From NCBI RefSeq assembly GCF_030818775.1, contig NZ_JAUTAU010000001.1, forward strand, positions 3,414,001 to 3,478,000: a stretch of 64,000 nt of DNA. The letters run 5' to 3'. A program made the translations under genes and the position numbers. The notes under the pieces are model-generated. The model did no database searches, was not told where the DNA came from, and saw only the letters and a program-made list of their open reading frames with translations. This DNA comes from Bacillus sp. SORGH_AS_0510 (GTDB lineage Bacteria > Bacillota > Bacilli > Bacillales > Cytobacillaceae). Position 1 is the first letter of the stretch; every line of letters starts with the position of its first letter. Of the stretch, positions 16,897-24,923 are shown in pieces.

Positions 16897-16927
16897 GTAT
16901 CGCCACCTCCTTTATCAGTTTATTTAG

Positions 16928-16980
16928 ATTATACATATTGTATAACTTTTGTACAATGTTTTTAATAAAAAGTTATACAA
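16928..16980 (-). promoter_or_regulatory. crt operon promoter with CarH-type 11-bp-pitch operator
   Basis: On the minus strand, TTGTAC (16951-16956), a 17-base spacer and TATAAT (16928-16933) form a strong sigma-A promoter. TTGTACAA (16949-16956) covers the -35 and TTATACAA (minus strand; plus TTGTATAA at 16938-16945) follows in the spacer at exactly 11-bp pitch. A third box, TTATACAA on plus, lies upstream at 16973-16980. CarH of Thermus thermophilus is known to bind 11-bp direct repeats over a -35 element, so repression by the regulator at 10464 is the natural reading. Confidence 0.78.
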
Positions 16981-17046
16981 TAAATTTTCCTATTTTACCC
17001 TCCGAAGTCGAAATTACTTTTTAAACTCGGATTAACTTATATATCT

Positions 17047-17065
17047 TTGTACAACGTTTGTATAA
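17047..17065. promoter_or_regulatory. Distal operator-like pair upstream of the crt promoter
   Basis: TTGTACAA (17047-17054) and TTGTATAA (17058-17065) are again spaced by exactly 11 bp, but in the opposite order to the proximal pair. The TTGTACAA centres of the two sites are 98 bp apart. No convincing promoter overlaps this copy, so it could be an auxiliary site that binds further DNA-binding domains of a tetramer or a second tetramer. Confidence 0.6.
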
Positions 17066-17077
17066 TCCGTAAACAAT

Positions 17078-17113
17078 AAAAGGCCTCTTCCAGTTCAATG
17101 GAAGAGACCTTTT
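17078..17113 (-). terminator. Terminator after the amidohydrolase gene
   Basis: A stem of about 14 bp (AAAAGGCCTCTTCCA against TGGAAGAGACCTTTT, one mismatch) with a 6-base loop. On the minus strand it is followed by TTTTATTGTTT. It isolates the amidohydrolase transcript from the crt promoter region. Confidence 0.8.
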
Positions 17114-17167
17114 ACATTATCTATAAGTTATTGTTAAATTGCTTATCGCTCGACGCTCTATTATTCT

Positions 17168-18421
17168 TTAAATGATGGAATTATAAACCTTTTCCAACAC
17201 GTTGATAAAGTTTTTATCTAATTCTTTTTCATCCATTGTTAATAGTACACGATCAAACATCACCCATTTACCATCTATCATTACATGACGAATGTGCTCT
17301 ACTCTTGTTTCAAATAAAAGGTTATGAACGATGGTAGAGAATTCCTCCCTATTTACCTGCGGAATCAACGAATCCTTTTTAATAAACACCAAGTCTGCTT
17401 TGTAACCTTCCTTAATTGCTCCTAACCGCTTTTGTTGGTAAGCCTTTGCACCGTTCACCGTTGCCATCATAAAGATATCTACTGCCTGGTAACGATTGAA
17501 CGGACTGCCTAATTTTAATAAATAGTAGGAAGTTTTCATCGTTTCCCAAATATCGACGCTCCCAAAATCCGTTCCAAGACAGACGTTTACCCCTTTTTCA
17601 AGCATACTACTAATTGGTGCCATTCCAGCACCAGACCATAAGTTAGAATTAGGACAGTGGACGACCGAGGCATTAGCTTCTGCAACAATCTCAATATCCT
17701 TCTCGTTCATATGGACCCCATGATAAAGGACTGTTTTCTCATCCAATAGACCCTTCTCGTTATATAACTCTAAGGAGGATCTTTCAAAATTCTTGTAAAT
17801 AATATCCTTTCTCCAATCATTCTCCATGCAGTGAGTCATGTAAATGCTATCAAACTCACGTTTCTTCCGAACACATTCTTCTAACGTTTCTTCCGTTATA
17901 TCTTCCTCTTCTAGTAAATGAGTTCCGAACGAGACGTTCCCCACATTTTTTTGATAGTAATCTTCTATATTTGTATGTGTATCTAATATCCCGCGCATCC
18001 CTATTTTTTCAATCGCTCCAGCTACTAACTCAGGCCAATAGGCTGGTTCATTTTCACTCACGAAGGTAATTCCGTTCTTCACCATCTCTGCGTTTGCTTT
18101 AAGGCAGACCGACTCATATTCCTCAGAAGATAGTTGATCTAGATTTTCGAAAAATTTTGTTTGAATCTTCCCTTGTACCGTATCATTACACCAAGATTCT
18201 ATCTTCATCTCCTTAGCAAGTCCTTTGGCTAACAAGGAATATCCGTGAAAATGAGCATTAAATAGACCGGGAATAATTATGTAGTCATGGCAATCTATTA
18301 GATTATCATCATTTTCACTATTGTTTTCATATCCTAGTTTTATGACTCCATCCTCGATGATGAGGTCACCTGTCACTATATTCCAATTTTCATCTAAATA
18401 ACTAGCATTTTTTAAAAGCAT
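17168..18421 (-). CDS. Amidohydrolase (MtaD/TrzN-like deaminase superfamily)
   Basis: A 417-residue metal-dependent hydrolase with a TIM barrel flanked by a composite beta domain. Metal ligands are visible: H57 and H59 in NAHFHG, H197 in MTHC, H234/H237 in YHGVHM, H255 in VVHCPNSN and D285 in LGTDFGS. The pattern matches 5'-methylthioadenosine/S-adenosylhomocysteine deaminases and chlorohydrolases of the ATZ/TRZ group. The native substrate could be an aminated purine, guanidine or triazine-like compound, and the exact reaction is not decidable. The ATG at 18421 follows GGAGTGA. It stands apart from neighbours, 120 bases after the flavin reductase gene. Confidence 0.85.
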   Translation of the reverse strand: MLLKNASYLDENWNIVTGDLIIEDGVIKLGYENNSENDDNLIDCHDYIIIPGLFNAHFHGYSLLAKGLAKEMKIESWCNDTVQGKIQTKFFENLDQLSSEEYESVCLKANAEMVKNGITFVSENEPAYWPELVAGAIEKIGMRGILDTHTNIEDYYQKNVGNVSFGTHLLEEEDITEETLEECVRKKREFDSIYMTHCMENDWRKDIIYKNFERSSLELYNEKGLLDEKTVLYHGVHMNEKDIEIVAEANASVVHCPNSNLWSGAGMAPISSMLEKGVNVCLGTDFGSVDIWETMKTSYYLLKLGSPFNRYQAVDIFMMATVNGAKAYQQKRLGAIKEGYKADLVFIKKDSLIPQVNREEFSTIVHNLLFETRVEHIRHVMIDGKWVMFDRVLLTMDEKELDKNFINVLEKVYNSII

Positions 18422-18495
18422 GTCTTCACTCCATGTCTTAATTTTCCAAACTTACCATTCAATTGTACAACATGAACTAATTTTGAACTACAAAA

Positions 18496-18542
18496 GAGTA
18501 GTGCTAACTCAAAAGAAAGTCGGCACTACTCTATGAGTCTTT
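18496..18542 (-). terminator. Terminator after the flavin reductase-like gene
   Basis: AGAGTAGTGC (18496-18505) pairs with GCACTACTCT (18533-18542) around a long loop. On the minus strand the stem is followed by TTTTGTAGTT. It begins within the last base of the flavin reductase-like stop codon. Confidence 0.6.
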
Positions 18543-19015
18543 TAGTTTTTTACTTCATTAGATAAGGTTCTGTACCGTCCGCTAAAATAAAGCAAAGGCT
18601 CCCCTTCACCAATGTGGATATCTGTTACTTTGCCAATAAACAAGGTATGATCCCCTTCTATATGTTCTGCAGATACCTCGCAGGCAATCTGCGCAACCGC
18701 CCCTGACAAAACAGGCTTTCCATCAAGATAGTCAAACACCACTTCCCGATGTTCCTTCACTTGTCCTGCAAAAATCATAGAAAGTTCCTGTTGGTCGGCA
18801 GCGAGAATATTAACCGTGAACATATTACTTTGCTTAATTTTCTCAAGTATTTTAGCCTTTTCAGCAATAGATACCACTACTAATCTTGGTTGAAGTGATA
18901 CAGACATAAACGCATTAGCCGTCATGCCACTTACTATGCCATTTACCTCTGTAGCTACAACGGTTATTCCTGTAGCAAATTTACCCATTGCATTTCTAAA
19001 TTGACGATCATCCAT
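18542..19015 (-). CDS. Flavin reductase-like domain protein (HpaC/NTA-monooxygenase component B type)
   Basis: A 157-residue single-domain protein of the flavin reductase-like FMN-binding split-barrel family. It has FRNAMGKFATGITVVATEVN at the N terminus, the flavin-contact MTANAFMSVSLQPRLVVVSI, and GDHTLFIGKV near residue 122. Relatives reduce FMN or FAD with NAD(P)H to feed two-component monooxygenases, but no oxygenase partner is encoded nearby. The ATG at 19015 follows GGAGGGG. It is read away from the divergent PanE-like gene and followed by its own terminator. Confidence 0.87.
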   Translation of the reverse strand: MDDRQFRNAMGKFATGITVVATEVNGIVSGMTANAFMSVSLQPRLVVVSIAEKAKILEKIKQSNMFTVNILAADQQELSMIFAGQVKEHREVVFDYLDGKPVLSGAVAQIACEVSAEHIEGDHTLFIGKVTDIHIGEGEPLLYFSGRYRTLSNEVKN

Positions 19016-19168
19016 TTCATCCCCTCCTCTTAGTGAAACTTACGAATTGATTCACTCTTTTATGCTGATTAATTAGGCTACAAGGGGATTCGTGCATTTT
19101 TTCCTTCATTTTTTTAGAATTGTGCTACTATTAATTTAACACCTTTTAAAAAATTGGAGGTTTTCATC

Positions 19169-20086
19169 GTGAGAATATTGGTTGTTGGAGCTGGGGCCGT
19201 CGGAGGATATTTCGGAGGGCGTTTAGCTGAAAAAGGCGAAAATGTTACCTTTCTCGTACGGGAAAATAGAAAAAAACAACTAGAACAACATGGTCTTACT
19301 ATCCAAAGCATTCATGGCAACGTAAAGCTTACACCACAGCTCCTTCTCTCAGGAGAGGAAGCAGGGCACTTTGATGTTATTTTGTTATCCACAAAGGCTT
19401 ACCACCTTGATTCAGCTATTAAAGACATGCGACCATACATAGGAAAAGATACGATGATTCTCCCTCTCTTAAATGGAATGTCTCACATCGATAAACTTAT
19501 AGAGTCATTTGATGAGAAAAATGTCCTAGGCGGGCTATGCTTTGTCGAGTCTACGCTGGATCAGAATGGAACCATCATCCAAACTAGTCCTATCCATGAC
19601 CTAGTCTATGGTGAACGAAATGGAGAGAAAACAGTCAGGATTACACGTTTAGAGAAGACTTTTTCAGAAACAAAAGCCAATTTTCTCTTATCTGAAAAAA
19701 TTAAACAGGACATGTGGGTCAAATATTTATTTATTTCTACACTGTCTGGTATTACATCTTTGTTCCGTTCTCCTATCGGACCCATTCTAGAAAATAATGA
19801 AGGCTTAAACACCATCGAGAAGGTGCTAACTGAGGCGGCTGCAATTATGAGAAGTGTTAATGCGCCATTGCCAGAAAGTATTGAAGAAATACAACTTAAT
19901 AGGCTTATGGCTATGAATTATGAAATGAAATCCTCGCTCCAACGAGATATGGAAAAGAATTTGCCAATAGAAGCCGGCCATCTTTACGGGTATTTATTAA
20001 ACCTTGCCAGCAAAAATAATATGGATGTACCCACTCTAAAAGTTATTTACCAGAATTTAAAAGTCTATGAAACCATGAATCTTTAA
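19169..20086 (+). CDS. 2-dehydropantoate 2-reductase family (ketopantoate reductase-like)
   Basis: A 305-residue NADPH-dependent reductase. The N-terminal Rossmann motif is RILVVGAGAVGGYFGGRLAEKG, then LLSTKAYHLDSA with the conserved lysine, and a C-terminal helical domain with SSLQRDMEKNLPIEAGHLYGYL. PanE converts ketopantoate to pantoate in coenzyme A biosynthesis. Bacillaceae often carry several paralogues, so the substrate may differ. The GTG at 19169 is chosen because GGAGG lies directly upstream; the in-frame TTG at 19154 overlaps that site. It is divergent from the flavin reductase gene. Confidence 0.87.
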   Translation: MRILVVGAGAVGGYFGGRLAEKGENVTFLVRENRKKQLEQHGLTIQSIHGNVKLTPQLLLSGEEAGHFDVILLSTKAYHLDSAIKDMRPYIGKDTMILPLLNGMSHIDKLIESFDEKNVLGGLCFVESTLDQNGTIIQTSPIHDLVYGERNGEKTVRITRLEKTFSETKANFLLSEKIKQDMWVKYLFISTLSGITSLFRSPIGPILENNEGLNTIEKVLTEAAAIMRSVNAPLPESIEEIQLNRLMAMNYEMKSSLQRDMEKNLPIEAGHLYGYLLNLASKNNMDVPTLKVIYQNLKVYETMNL

Positions 20087-20092
20087 TGAAAG

Positions 20093-20132
20093 AAAAAGGG
20101 GAATAAGCATTCCATTACTTATTTCCCTTTTT
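20093..20132. terminator. Bidirectional terminator between panE-like and kinase-like genes
   Basis: AAAAAGGGGAATAAG pairs with CTTATTTCCCTTTTT around a 10-base loop and gives U runs in both directions. It lies partly inside the 3' end of the kinase-like gene. Confidence 0.8.
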
Positions 20133-20771
20133 CTTTTTAAATTTCCTGTAAAGACGGTAGCCTTTTCTTACCCCGTCGACGATAAAAAAAGGAATGGGCG
20201 GATGATATTTAAAAAGGTAGGGTCTATATATTTTATAATATGCTTTTTTTAAATCCCTCCATTTATGGCACACACCCTGTTTATAGAAATCAGATACATC
20301 TACGATATACCCTCTCCCATTATGCATCACCACGTTTTTCCCATGCACATCAAAAGGATTCAATCCCACCCTTCTTGCATATTCCAATCCAGCATCAATA
20401 TCTTGTATAACCGTTTCCGGAATCGCAACACCTTTAACCACTGCATCAAATAAGGTGATCCCCTCTAGTTTTTTTAAAATCAGAAAATTATCTCCATATT
20501 GATAGAGTGTTGAAAAGGATGGATGTTGGCCTAATTTTTGATATACTTTGATCTCCTTCTTTAATTCTTCAGGATTCCGTCCATAAATTTTTACTACCCA
20601 ATTAGGATTTGACTCATGTGAAAAAACGCCTGCGTAATTTCCACTGCCAATCGTTCTCCATGATTTCGAGCGATTTTTAACAATAATAGGGTCGAATGGA
20701 CTTGGTGATCGTAATTCAATCTTTGTTAATAATTCATTTTCTATTAGTTTTATATATTGTGCGATTTGCAA
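20115..20771 (-). CDS. Small protein kinase-like protein (YrzF-like)
   Basis: A 218-residue protein with a compact kinase-like fold: glycine-rich loop GSGNYAGVF (42-50), likely ATP lysine K61 in VVKIY, a catalytic-loop equivalent D141-x-H143-x-x-N146 (DVHGKN), and a metal-binding equivalent around D158/D161 (VDVSDF). This matches the short Ser/Thr-kinase-like proteins of Bacillaceae such as YrzF. The last 60 residues are strongly basic and aromatic. The TTG start at 20771 follows AAGGTGAG. It lacks the C-lobe substrate regions of full kinases, so it may phosphorylate a small molecule or be a degenerate kinase. Confidence 0.72.
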   Translation of the reverse strand: MQIAQYIKLIENELLTKIELRSPSPFDPIIVKNRSKSWRTIGSGNYAGVFSHESNPNWVVKIYGRNPEELKKEIKVYQKLGQHPSFSTLYQYGDNFLILKKLEGITLFDAVVKGVAIPETVIQDIDAGLEYARRVGLNPFDVHGKNVVMHNGRGYIVDVSDFYKQGVCHKWRDLKKAYYKIYRPYLFKYHPPIPFFIVDGVRKGYRLYRKFKKKKGNK

Positions 20772-20920
20772 CCGTACTCACCTTCTCTACACTTCCGTTC
20801 ATATTACCTAAAGCATAATGTTTTTATCGTTTTTCTTCAACTGTCTTTTCAGTAGATAAAAACCATAGTAAACTTAAAAAATAGTATAATTTGTTCATCA
20901 TTTAAAAGTGAGGGGATACT

Positions 20921-21475
20921 GTGAATTTTCCCATTTTAGAAACGAAGAGACTGAAGTTAATTGAAATAACACATCAGCATGTTGAGTCCATTTTCGAGGT
21001 TTTATCTCTAGAAGAAGTAACACGTTTTTACGGAACGAATCGTTTTACCCTTCCAGCAGAAGCTTCTAAATTAATTGACCTGTTTCAAAAAAACTTTCAA
21101 GAAAAAAGAGGAATCCGTTGGGGAATTAAGATAAAAGAAAATCAAAGAATTATTGGTACAGTTGGTTTAAATGCATTACATATGAATAATAAAAGAGCAG
21201 AAATTGGCTATGAACTTCATCCTTCCTTTTGGAGAATGGGCTATGCCTCTGAAGCGATTAAAGAAGTATTATCGTTTAGCTTTGATCAATTAAATTTGTT
21301 TCGGATCGGTGCAGTTGTTTTTCCAGAGAATGAAGCATCTATCCATTTACTATTGAAACAAGGTTTTACAAAAGAAGGGGTTCTCCGAGGGTATATTCAC
21401 CAAAATGATGCATTTCATGATACATGTGTGTTATCGTTATTGCAAACTGAATGGAGAAAAAGCCAGGAAGATTAA
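20921..21475 (+). CDS. GNAT-family N-acetyltransferase (RimJ/RimL-like)
   Basis: A 184-residue acetyltransferase of the RimJ/RimL type. It begins with ETKRLKLIEIT, has the central strand-helix with GTVGLNALHMNNKRAEIGYELH, an acetyl-CoA pyrophosphate-binding segment RMGYASEAIKEVL, and the closing NEASIHLLLKQGFTKEGVLR. Such enzymes acetylate ribosomal-protein N termini or small molecules and antibiotics, and the substrate is unknown. The GTG at 20921 follows GAGGGG at proper spacing. Its stop codon overlaps that of the convergent small gene at 21472. Confidence 0.87.
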   Translation: MNFPILETKRLKLIEITHQHVESIFEVLSLEEVTRFYGTNRFTLPAEASKLIDLFQKNFQEKRGIRWGIKIKENQRIIGTVGLNALHMNNKRAEIGYELHPSFWRMGYASEAIKEVLSFSFDQLNLFRIGAVVFPENEASIHLLLKQGFTKEGVLRGYIHQNDAFHDTCVLSLLQTEWRKSQED

Positions 21476-21486
21476 CTTTCCTGGCT
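21461..21486. terminator. Bidirectional terminator overlapping the ends of the GNAT and 21472 genes
   Basis: AGCCAGGAA (21461-21469) pairs with TTCCTGGCT (21478-21486), flanked by A and T runs. The hairpin spans the two overlapping stop codons, so both convergent genes end inside their shared terminator. Confidence 0.7.
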
Positions 21487-21690
21487 TCTTTTATCCCCGA
21501 AAAAATTGTTCATTGCTTCTTTATCCTGAGCATTTCCCTTCTGATAATAAGGGTTTTCCTCCGAAGGATTCTCAGGGTCTAAATTAGTTTTGATAACTAA
21601 CATCGGTGAAGAAGATCTTTCAGCAATCATCCTGTCATTTAATTCGTCAAAATCAGGCATCTTCTTATTTCCAGGTTGTCTTGGTTCCAA
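21472..21690 (-). CDS. Small hypothetical protein, about 72 residues
   Basis: A short hydrophilic protein (EPRQPGNKKMPDFDELNDRM..., ending NNFFGDKRSQES) without membrane segments or known motifs. It is proline-, asparagine- and acid-rich in the middle (LDPENPSEENPYYQKGN). A strong AGGAGG at about 21700 supports translation. Start candidates are TTG 21690 (eight bases from the site) and GTG 21693, with GTG 21699 overlapping the site. It lies just downstream of the cotE terminator, between cotE and the accessory block. I cannot name a family. Confidence 0.55.
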   Translation of the reverse strand: MEPRQPGNKKMPDFDELNDRMIAERSSSPMLVIKTNLDPENPSEENPYYQKGNAQDKEAMNNFFGDKRSQES

Positions 21691-21780
21691 CACAAACACC
21701 TCCTAGAAATAGCTTGCTGATAATGTCAGTTAAGCATTCACAAAATTTCCAAATCCAAAGCAATTTATAAAAAGAAAAAA

Positions 21781-21804
21781 ACTAGGAAGTTTTACCTTCC
21801 TAGT
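21781..21804 (-). terminator. Terminator after cotE
   Basis: ACTAGGAAG (21781-21789) pairs with CTTCCTAGT (21796-21804), and on the minus strand TTTTTTTC follows. It lies five bases beyond the cotE stop codon. Confidence 0.88.
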
Positions 21805-21808
21805 GTCC

Positions 21809-22354
21809 TTACTCTTCTTCGGAGCCGACTAAGAACTCGGGATTCAGATCCTCGAATTCTTCGTCGTCTACATCTAATCCCCACTCATCGTCACAGTCTT
21901 TGCAGCCCTCAGAACTAACACGAACACAAACTTTTGTTTCGCCAATTACTTCTACAAGGAACTCCCTTTCGACGTGTACGATGATTTTGTTACCGTTAGG
22001 GGAAATGACTGCTTCCACACAATTAGGCTGTTGCAGCACTTTAGCACAAATCTCATTATCATCGAGGCAGTCATGATCACGGTATTTTAACTTAATTACG
22101 TCAGTATATTGTACCCGCTCAGTAACAACTTCTGTTTTCGTGTTATCATTATACGAGTACCATAAGTTGATATCATAGTAACCATGAATCTCTACTGTCT
22201 TACCTACTTTTTTCGCGTTGTATTTATGGTTGATAATCCAACAGCCAAGAATACTTGTTGGACTATGCGCCGGGCTAATCGTATGATTGGACTGGGTGAA
22301 TTTACGTCCTTTTGCGACTACGGCCTTCGTTATTATCTCTCTATATTCTCCCAT
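21809..22354 (-). CDS. cotE: Spore outer-coat morphogenetic protein CotE
   Basis: CotE is the scaffold on which the outer spore coat assembles. The 181-residue product has exactly the length of the B. subtilis protein and opens [21 protein letters not shown]. It contains [34 protein letters not shown] and [20 protein letters not shown]. It ends in an acidic tail ([20 protein letters not shown]). I start at the ATG at 22354, which has GAGGAGG upstream at slightly long spacing, since this matches the family start. The ATG at 22384 would add ten unsupported residues. In B. subtilis mutS follows directly; here it is 19 kb away. Confidence 0.95.
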   Translation of the reverse strand: MGEYREIITKAVVAKGRKFTQSNHTISPAHSPTSILGCWIINHKYNAKKVGKTVEIHGYYDINLWYSYNDNTKTEVVTERVQYTDVIKLKYRDHDCLDDNEICAKVLQQPNCVEAVISPNGNKIIVHVEREFLVEVIGETKVCVRVSSEGCKDCDDEWGLDVDDEEFEDLNPEFLVGSEEE

Positions 22355-22568
22355 TTCGCGCGAACCCTCCTCATTCAGTTTCATTTCATCCTATGCTAAT
22401 TTATAGACTAGTGTGATATATAATTTTGTGAATGCTGGTTAAAAGTTTAGTCATAGTTCATTTTATGCGGGATTTATTGGTGTGTGCCTCTATAGCCCGT
22501 ACTTATAAAATGGAGGTGTATTATACAGATTGCATTGAAGGAGTATAGTCGAACACCCATAAAGAAAA

Positions 22569-22598
22569 AGAGGCTGACTCTAATGAGAGTCAGCCTCT
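22569..22598 (-). terminator. Terminator after ricA
   Basis: A perfect 12-bp stem (AGAGGCTGACTC at 22569-22580 with GAGTCAGCCTCT at 22587-22598). On the minus strand TTTTTCTTT follows. It closes the miaB-ricA unit. The remaining bases up to cotE (22355-22568) should hold the cotE promoter, but no clear sigma-E or sigma-K match was found. Confidence 0.88.
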
Positions 22599-22609
22599 AT
22601 AATTAATAT

Positions 22610-23062
22610 TTAATGTTGATGATCACAATCATCATGGCCATCGCAAGATCCGCCATTTTTTAGACTGGAACCTGTTTCGCCTGCTAAGACATCGCCACCT
22701 GTTGAAATAATAATTTCATCAGTGACAGTATTAGAAATCGTTGATGCAATTAATTGCAACAATTCATTCACTTCCAATTGAGATTGCTTGAAATCCTGAA
22801 CTACAGGAATTTCATCTAATTCTTGCTCAATTGAAGCAATCTTGTCTTCCACGCGCTTTAATGCTTCTGGTTTTCCGTAATGTTGAAGATTTACTGCCTG
22901 TTTTTGTAATCCTTTAATATCTGAGATTAATGTTTTTACTTTTGGATTCTCATGAATGTGAGCTTCTGCTCGTTTAAATAAATCAACTTCCTCAGTTTCC
23001 GCTATCATACGTGCAAGTTCTGTTGCACGAGCGACGATATCATCTTTTGTATACTTCGCCAC
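22610..23062 (-). CDS. ricA: RicA (YmcA), regulator of RNase Y-dependent processing, competence, biofilm and sporulation
   Basis: A 150-residue YlbF/YmcA-family helical protein (KYTKDDIVARATELARMIAE, then DISDIKGLQKQAVNLQHYGK-type helices). In B. subtilis RicA forms a complex with RicF (YlbF) and RicT (YaaT) that binds iron-sulfur clusters and directs RNase Y cleavage. The C-terminal tail here, GSCDGHDDCDHQH, is rich in Cys and His as expected for cluster or metal ligation. The GTG start at 23062 follows GAGGTGA and lies one base after the miaB stop, so the two are co-transcribed. Confidence 0.93.
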   Translation of the reverse strand: MAKYTKDDIVARATELARMIAETEEVDLFKRAEAHIHENPKVKTLISDIKGLQKQAVNLQHYGKPEALKRVEDKIASIEQELDEIPVVQDFKQSQLEVNELLQLIASTISNTVTDEIIISTGGDVLAGETGSSLKNGGSCDGHDDCDHQH

Positions 23063-23063
23063 T

Positions 23064-24608
23064 TTACTTCACCTCTGCTGGTTCTAATTCTTCCACCATT
23101 TCTCCGTTTAATGACCATGTTTTTGCTTCTGTAATTTTCACCTTGATAATTTTACCGATTGTAGACTTTGGTGCAACAACATTGACAAGCTTATTTCTTG
23201 TTGTATAACCCGCAAGCACCTCAGGATTGTTCTTACTCTCTCCTTCGATCAGTACATCAAGGATCTGGCCTTCATGCTTTTTCATTGCTTCTAATGATAG
23301 GTCATTTACAAGCTTATTTAGACGCTGAAGGCGTTCTTTCTTAACTTCCATTGGGACATTATCTTCCATCTTGGCAGCAGGTGTGCCTTCACGTGGAGAA
23401 TAAATAAATGTATAAGCCAATTCATACCCTACTTCACGGTAGAGCGACATTGTCTCTTCAAACTGCTCGTCCGTTTCATTTGGATATCCCACAATAATAT
23501 CAGTGGTCAAAGCAACATTTGGAATCGCCGCTTTAATTTTTCTAACAAGCTCTAAATATTGTTCTCTTGTATATTTACGAGCCATAATTTTTAATACATC
23601 AGTTGAACCTGATTGGACCGGCAAGTGGATATGATCCATTAAGTTGCCGCCTTTAGCTAGAACTTCAATTAAATGATCATCAAAATCACGAGGATGGCTT
23701 GTTGTAAAACGAATTCTTGGAATATCAATTTTACGTAATTCATCCATTAGGTCACCTAGACCGTAGTTCATTCCTTCTAAATCTTTACCATAGGCATTCA
23801 CGTTTTGACCTAAGAGTGTAACCTCCTGATAACCCTGTGCTGCCAAATGACGTACTTCCTGAATGATTTCTTCTGGTCTACGGCTGCGCTCCTTACCGCG
23901 TGTATACGGAACAATACAATACGTACAGAACTTATCACAGCCATACATAATGTTAACCCATGCTTTAATCTTACCACGACGTACTTTAGGAAGGTTTTCA
24001 ATAACGTCTCCTTCCTTAGACCATACCTCTACAACCATCTCTTTTGACATATATGCCTCATGAAGGATGTGTGGCAGACGATGAATATTATGAGTACCAA
24101 AAATCATATCAACTTGGTTATATGTCTTTAAAATCTTGTTAACAACGGACTCTTCCTGAGACATACATCCACAAACACCTAAAAGTAAATCCGGTTTTTC
24201 CAATTTTAGTGCTTTGAGATGCCCTAACTCGCCAAACACCTTATTTTCTGCATTTTCACGAATCGCACAAGTATTTAGCAAAATTACATTTGCATCTTCC
24301 GTGCTGTCAGTCGGCTCGTACCCTAATGCTAAAAAGATCCCAGCCATAACCTCTGTGTCATGCTCGTTCATTTGACATCCATACGTACGGATGTAAAACT
24401 TTCTACCTTCTCCCATGCCTCGAAACTCTTCTGGAATTGCAAAATCATTGTGATACTTTACTTCTTCTTTGCCACGTTTCTTTGCTTCTTTTAATGAAGG
24501 TGCGGTAATAACCTGTTCAAAATACTTGCTGTAATCCTTGGCGGATTTTTTGTCCGAAGAATTAGCTGCTTCTATTTGTTGACTTTCTAGACGTTGCTTT
24601 TCATTCAT
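23064..24608 (-). CDS. miaB: tRNA-2-methylthio-N6-isopentenyladenosine-37 methylthiotransferase MiaB
   Basis: A radical-SAM methylthiotransferase that converts i6A37 to ms2i6A37 in tRNAs reading UNN codons. The 514-residue protein has an N-terminal MTTase domain with three cluster cysteines ([27 protein letters not shown]), the radical-SAM CxxxCxxC (GCDKFCTYC near residue 222) and a C-terminal TRAM domain ([17 protein letters not shown]). I start at the ATG at 24608 (MNEKQRLES), matching B. subtilis YmcB; the TTG three codons earlier sits too close to the GGGGA site. ricA follows immediately. Confidence 0.96.
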   Translation of the reverse strand: MNEKQRLESQQIEAANSSDKKSAKDYSKYFEQVITAPSLKEAKKRGKEEVKYHNDFAIPEEFRGMGEGRKFYIRTYGCQMNEHDTEVMAGIFLALGYEPTDSTEDANVILLNTCAIRENAENKVFGELGHLKALKLEKPDLLLGVCGCMSQEESVVNKILKTYNQVDMIFGTHNIHRLPHILHEAYMSKEMVVEVWSKEGDVIENLPKVRRGKIKAWVNIMYGCDKFCTYCIVPYTRGKERSRRPEEIIQEVRHLAAQGYQEVTLLGQNVNAYGKDLEGMNYGLGDLMDELRKIDIPRIRFTTSHPRDFDDHLIEVLAKGGNLMDHIHLPVQSGSTDVLKIMARKYTREQYLELVRKIKAAIPNVALTTDIIVGYPNETDEQFEETMSLYREVGYELAYTFIYSPREGTPAAKMEDNVPMEVKKERLQRLNKLVNDLSLEAMKKHEGQILDVLIEGESKNNPEVLAGYTTRNKLVNVVAPKSTIGKIIKVKITEAKTWSLNGEMVEELEPAEVK

Positions 24609-24880
24609 TTGGTTCAAAATCCCCTTTCTTACATAATTAACATCAACAGATGGCTTGTATTATTGTTCATTATTACAATATGTGCTCGAAATAATAACAT
24701 TTTTGGGTAATCTGCACATTATTATAGTATAAAGGTTTACGCTAATGAAAACAATAGAAATCCCTGTAAACTGGCCGTTTCAGAGGACTTTACTAATCAA
24801 CTAAAATAAAAAATATCCTAATTAATAATTGTAATGGGAACCAAGCAAAATATATGTGATATAGTTCACTATTTAGCCAT

Positions 24881-24911
24881 AAAAAATCCCGAGGAACGAT
24901 TTCCTCGGGAT
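24881..24911 (-). terminator. Terminator after korB
   Basis: ATCCCGAGGAA (24886-24896) pairs perfectly with TTCCTCGGGAT (24901-24911), and on the minus strand TTTTTT follows. The 315-base gap 24609-24923 otherwise contains only AT-rich sequence that should include the miaB promoter; no further feature is evident. Confidence 0.88.
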
Positions 24912-24923
24912 CCCTGCTGATCA

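Noticed and set aside
18542-20086. Two-component flavin monooxygenase system
   Set aside because: A flavin reductase-like gene is present, but the neighbours are a ketopantoate reductase-like gene and an amidohydrolase. No oxygenase component is encoded in the window.
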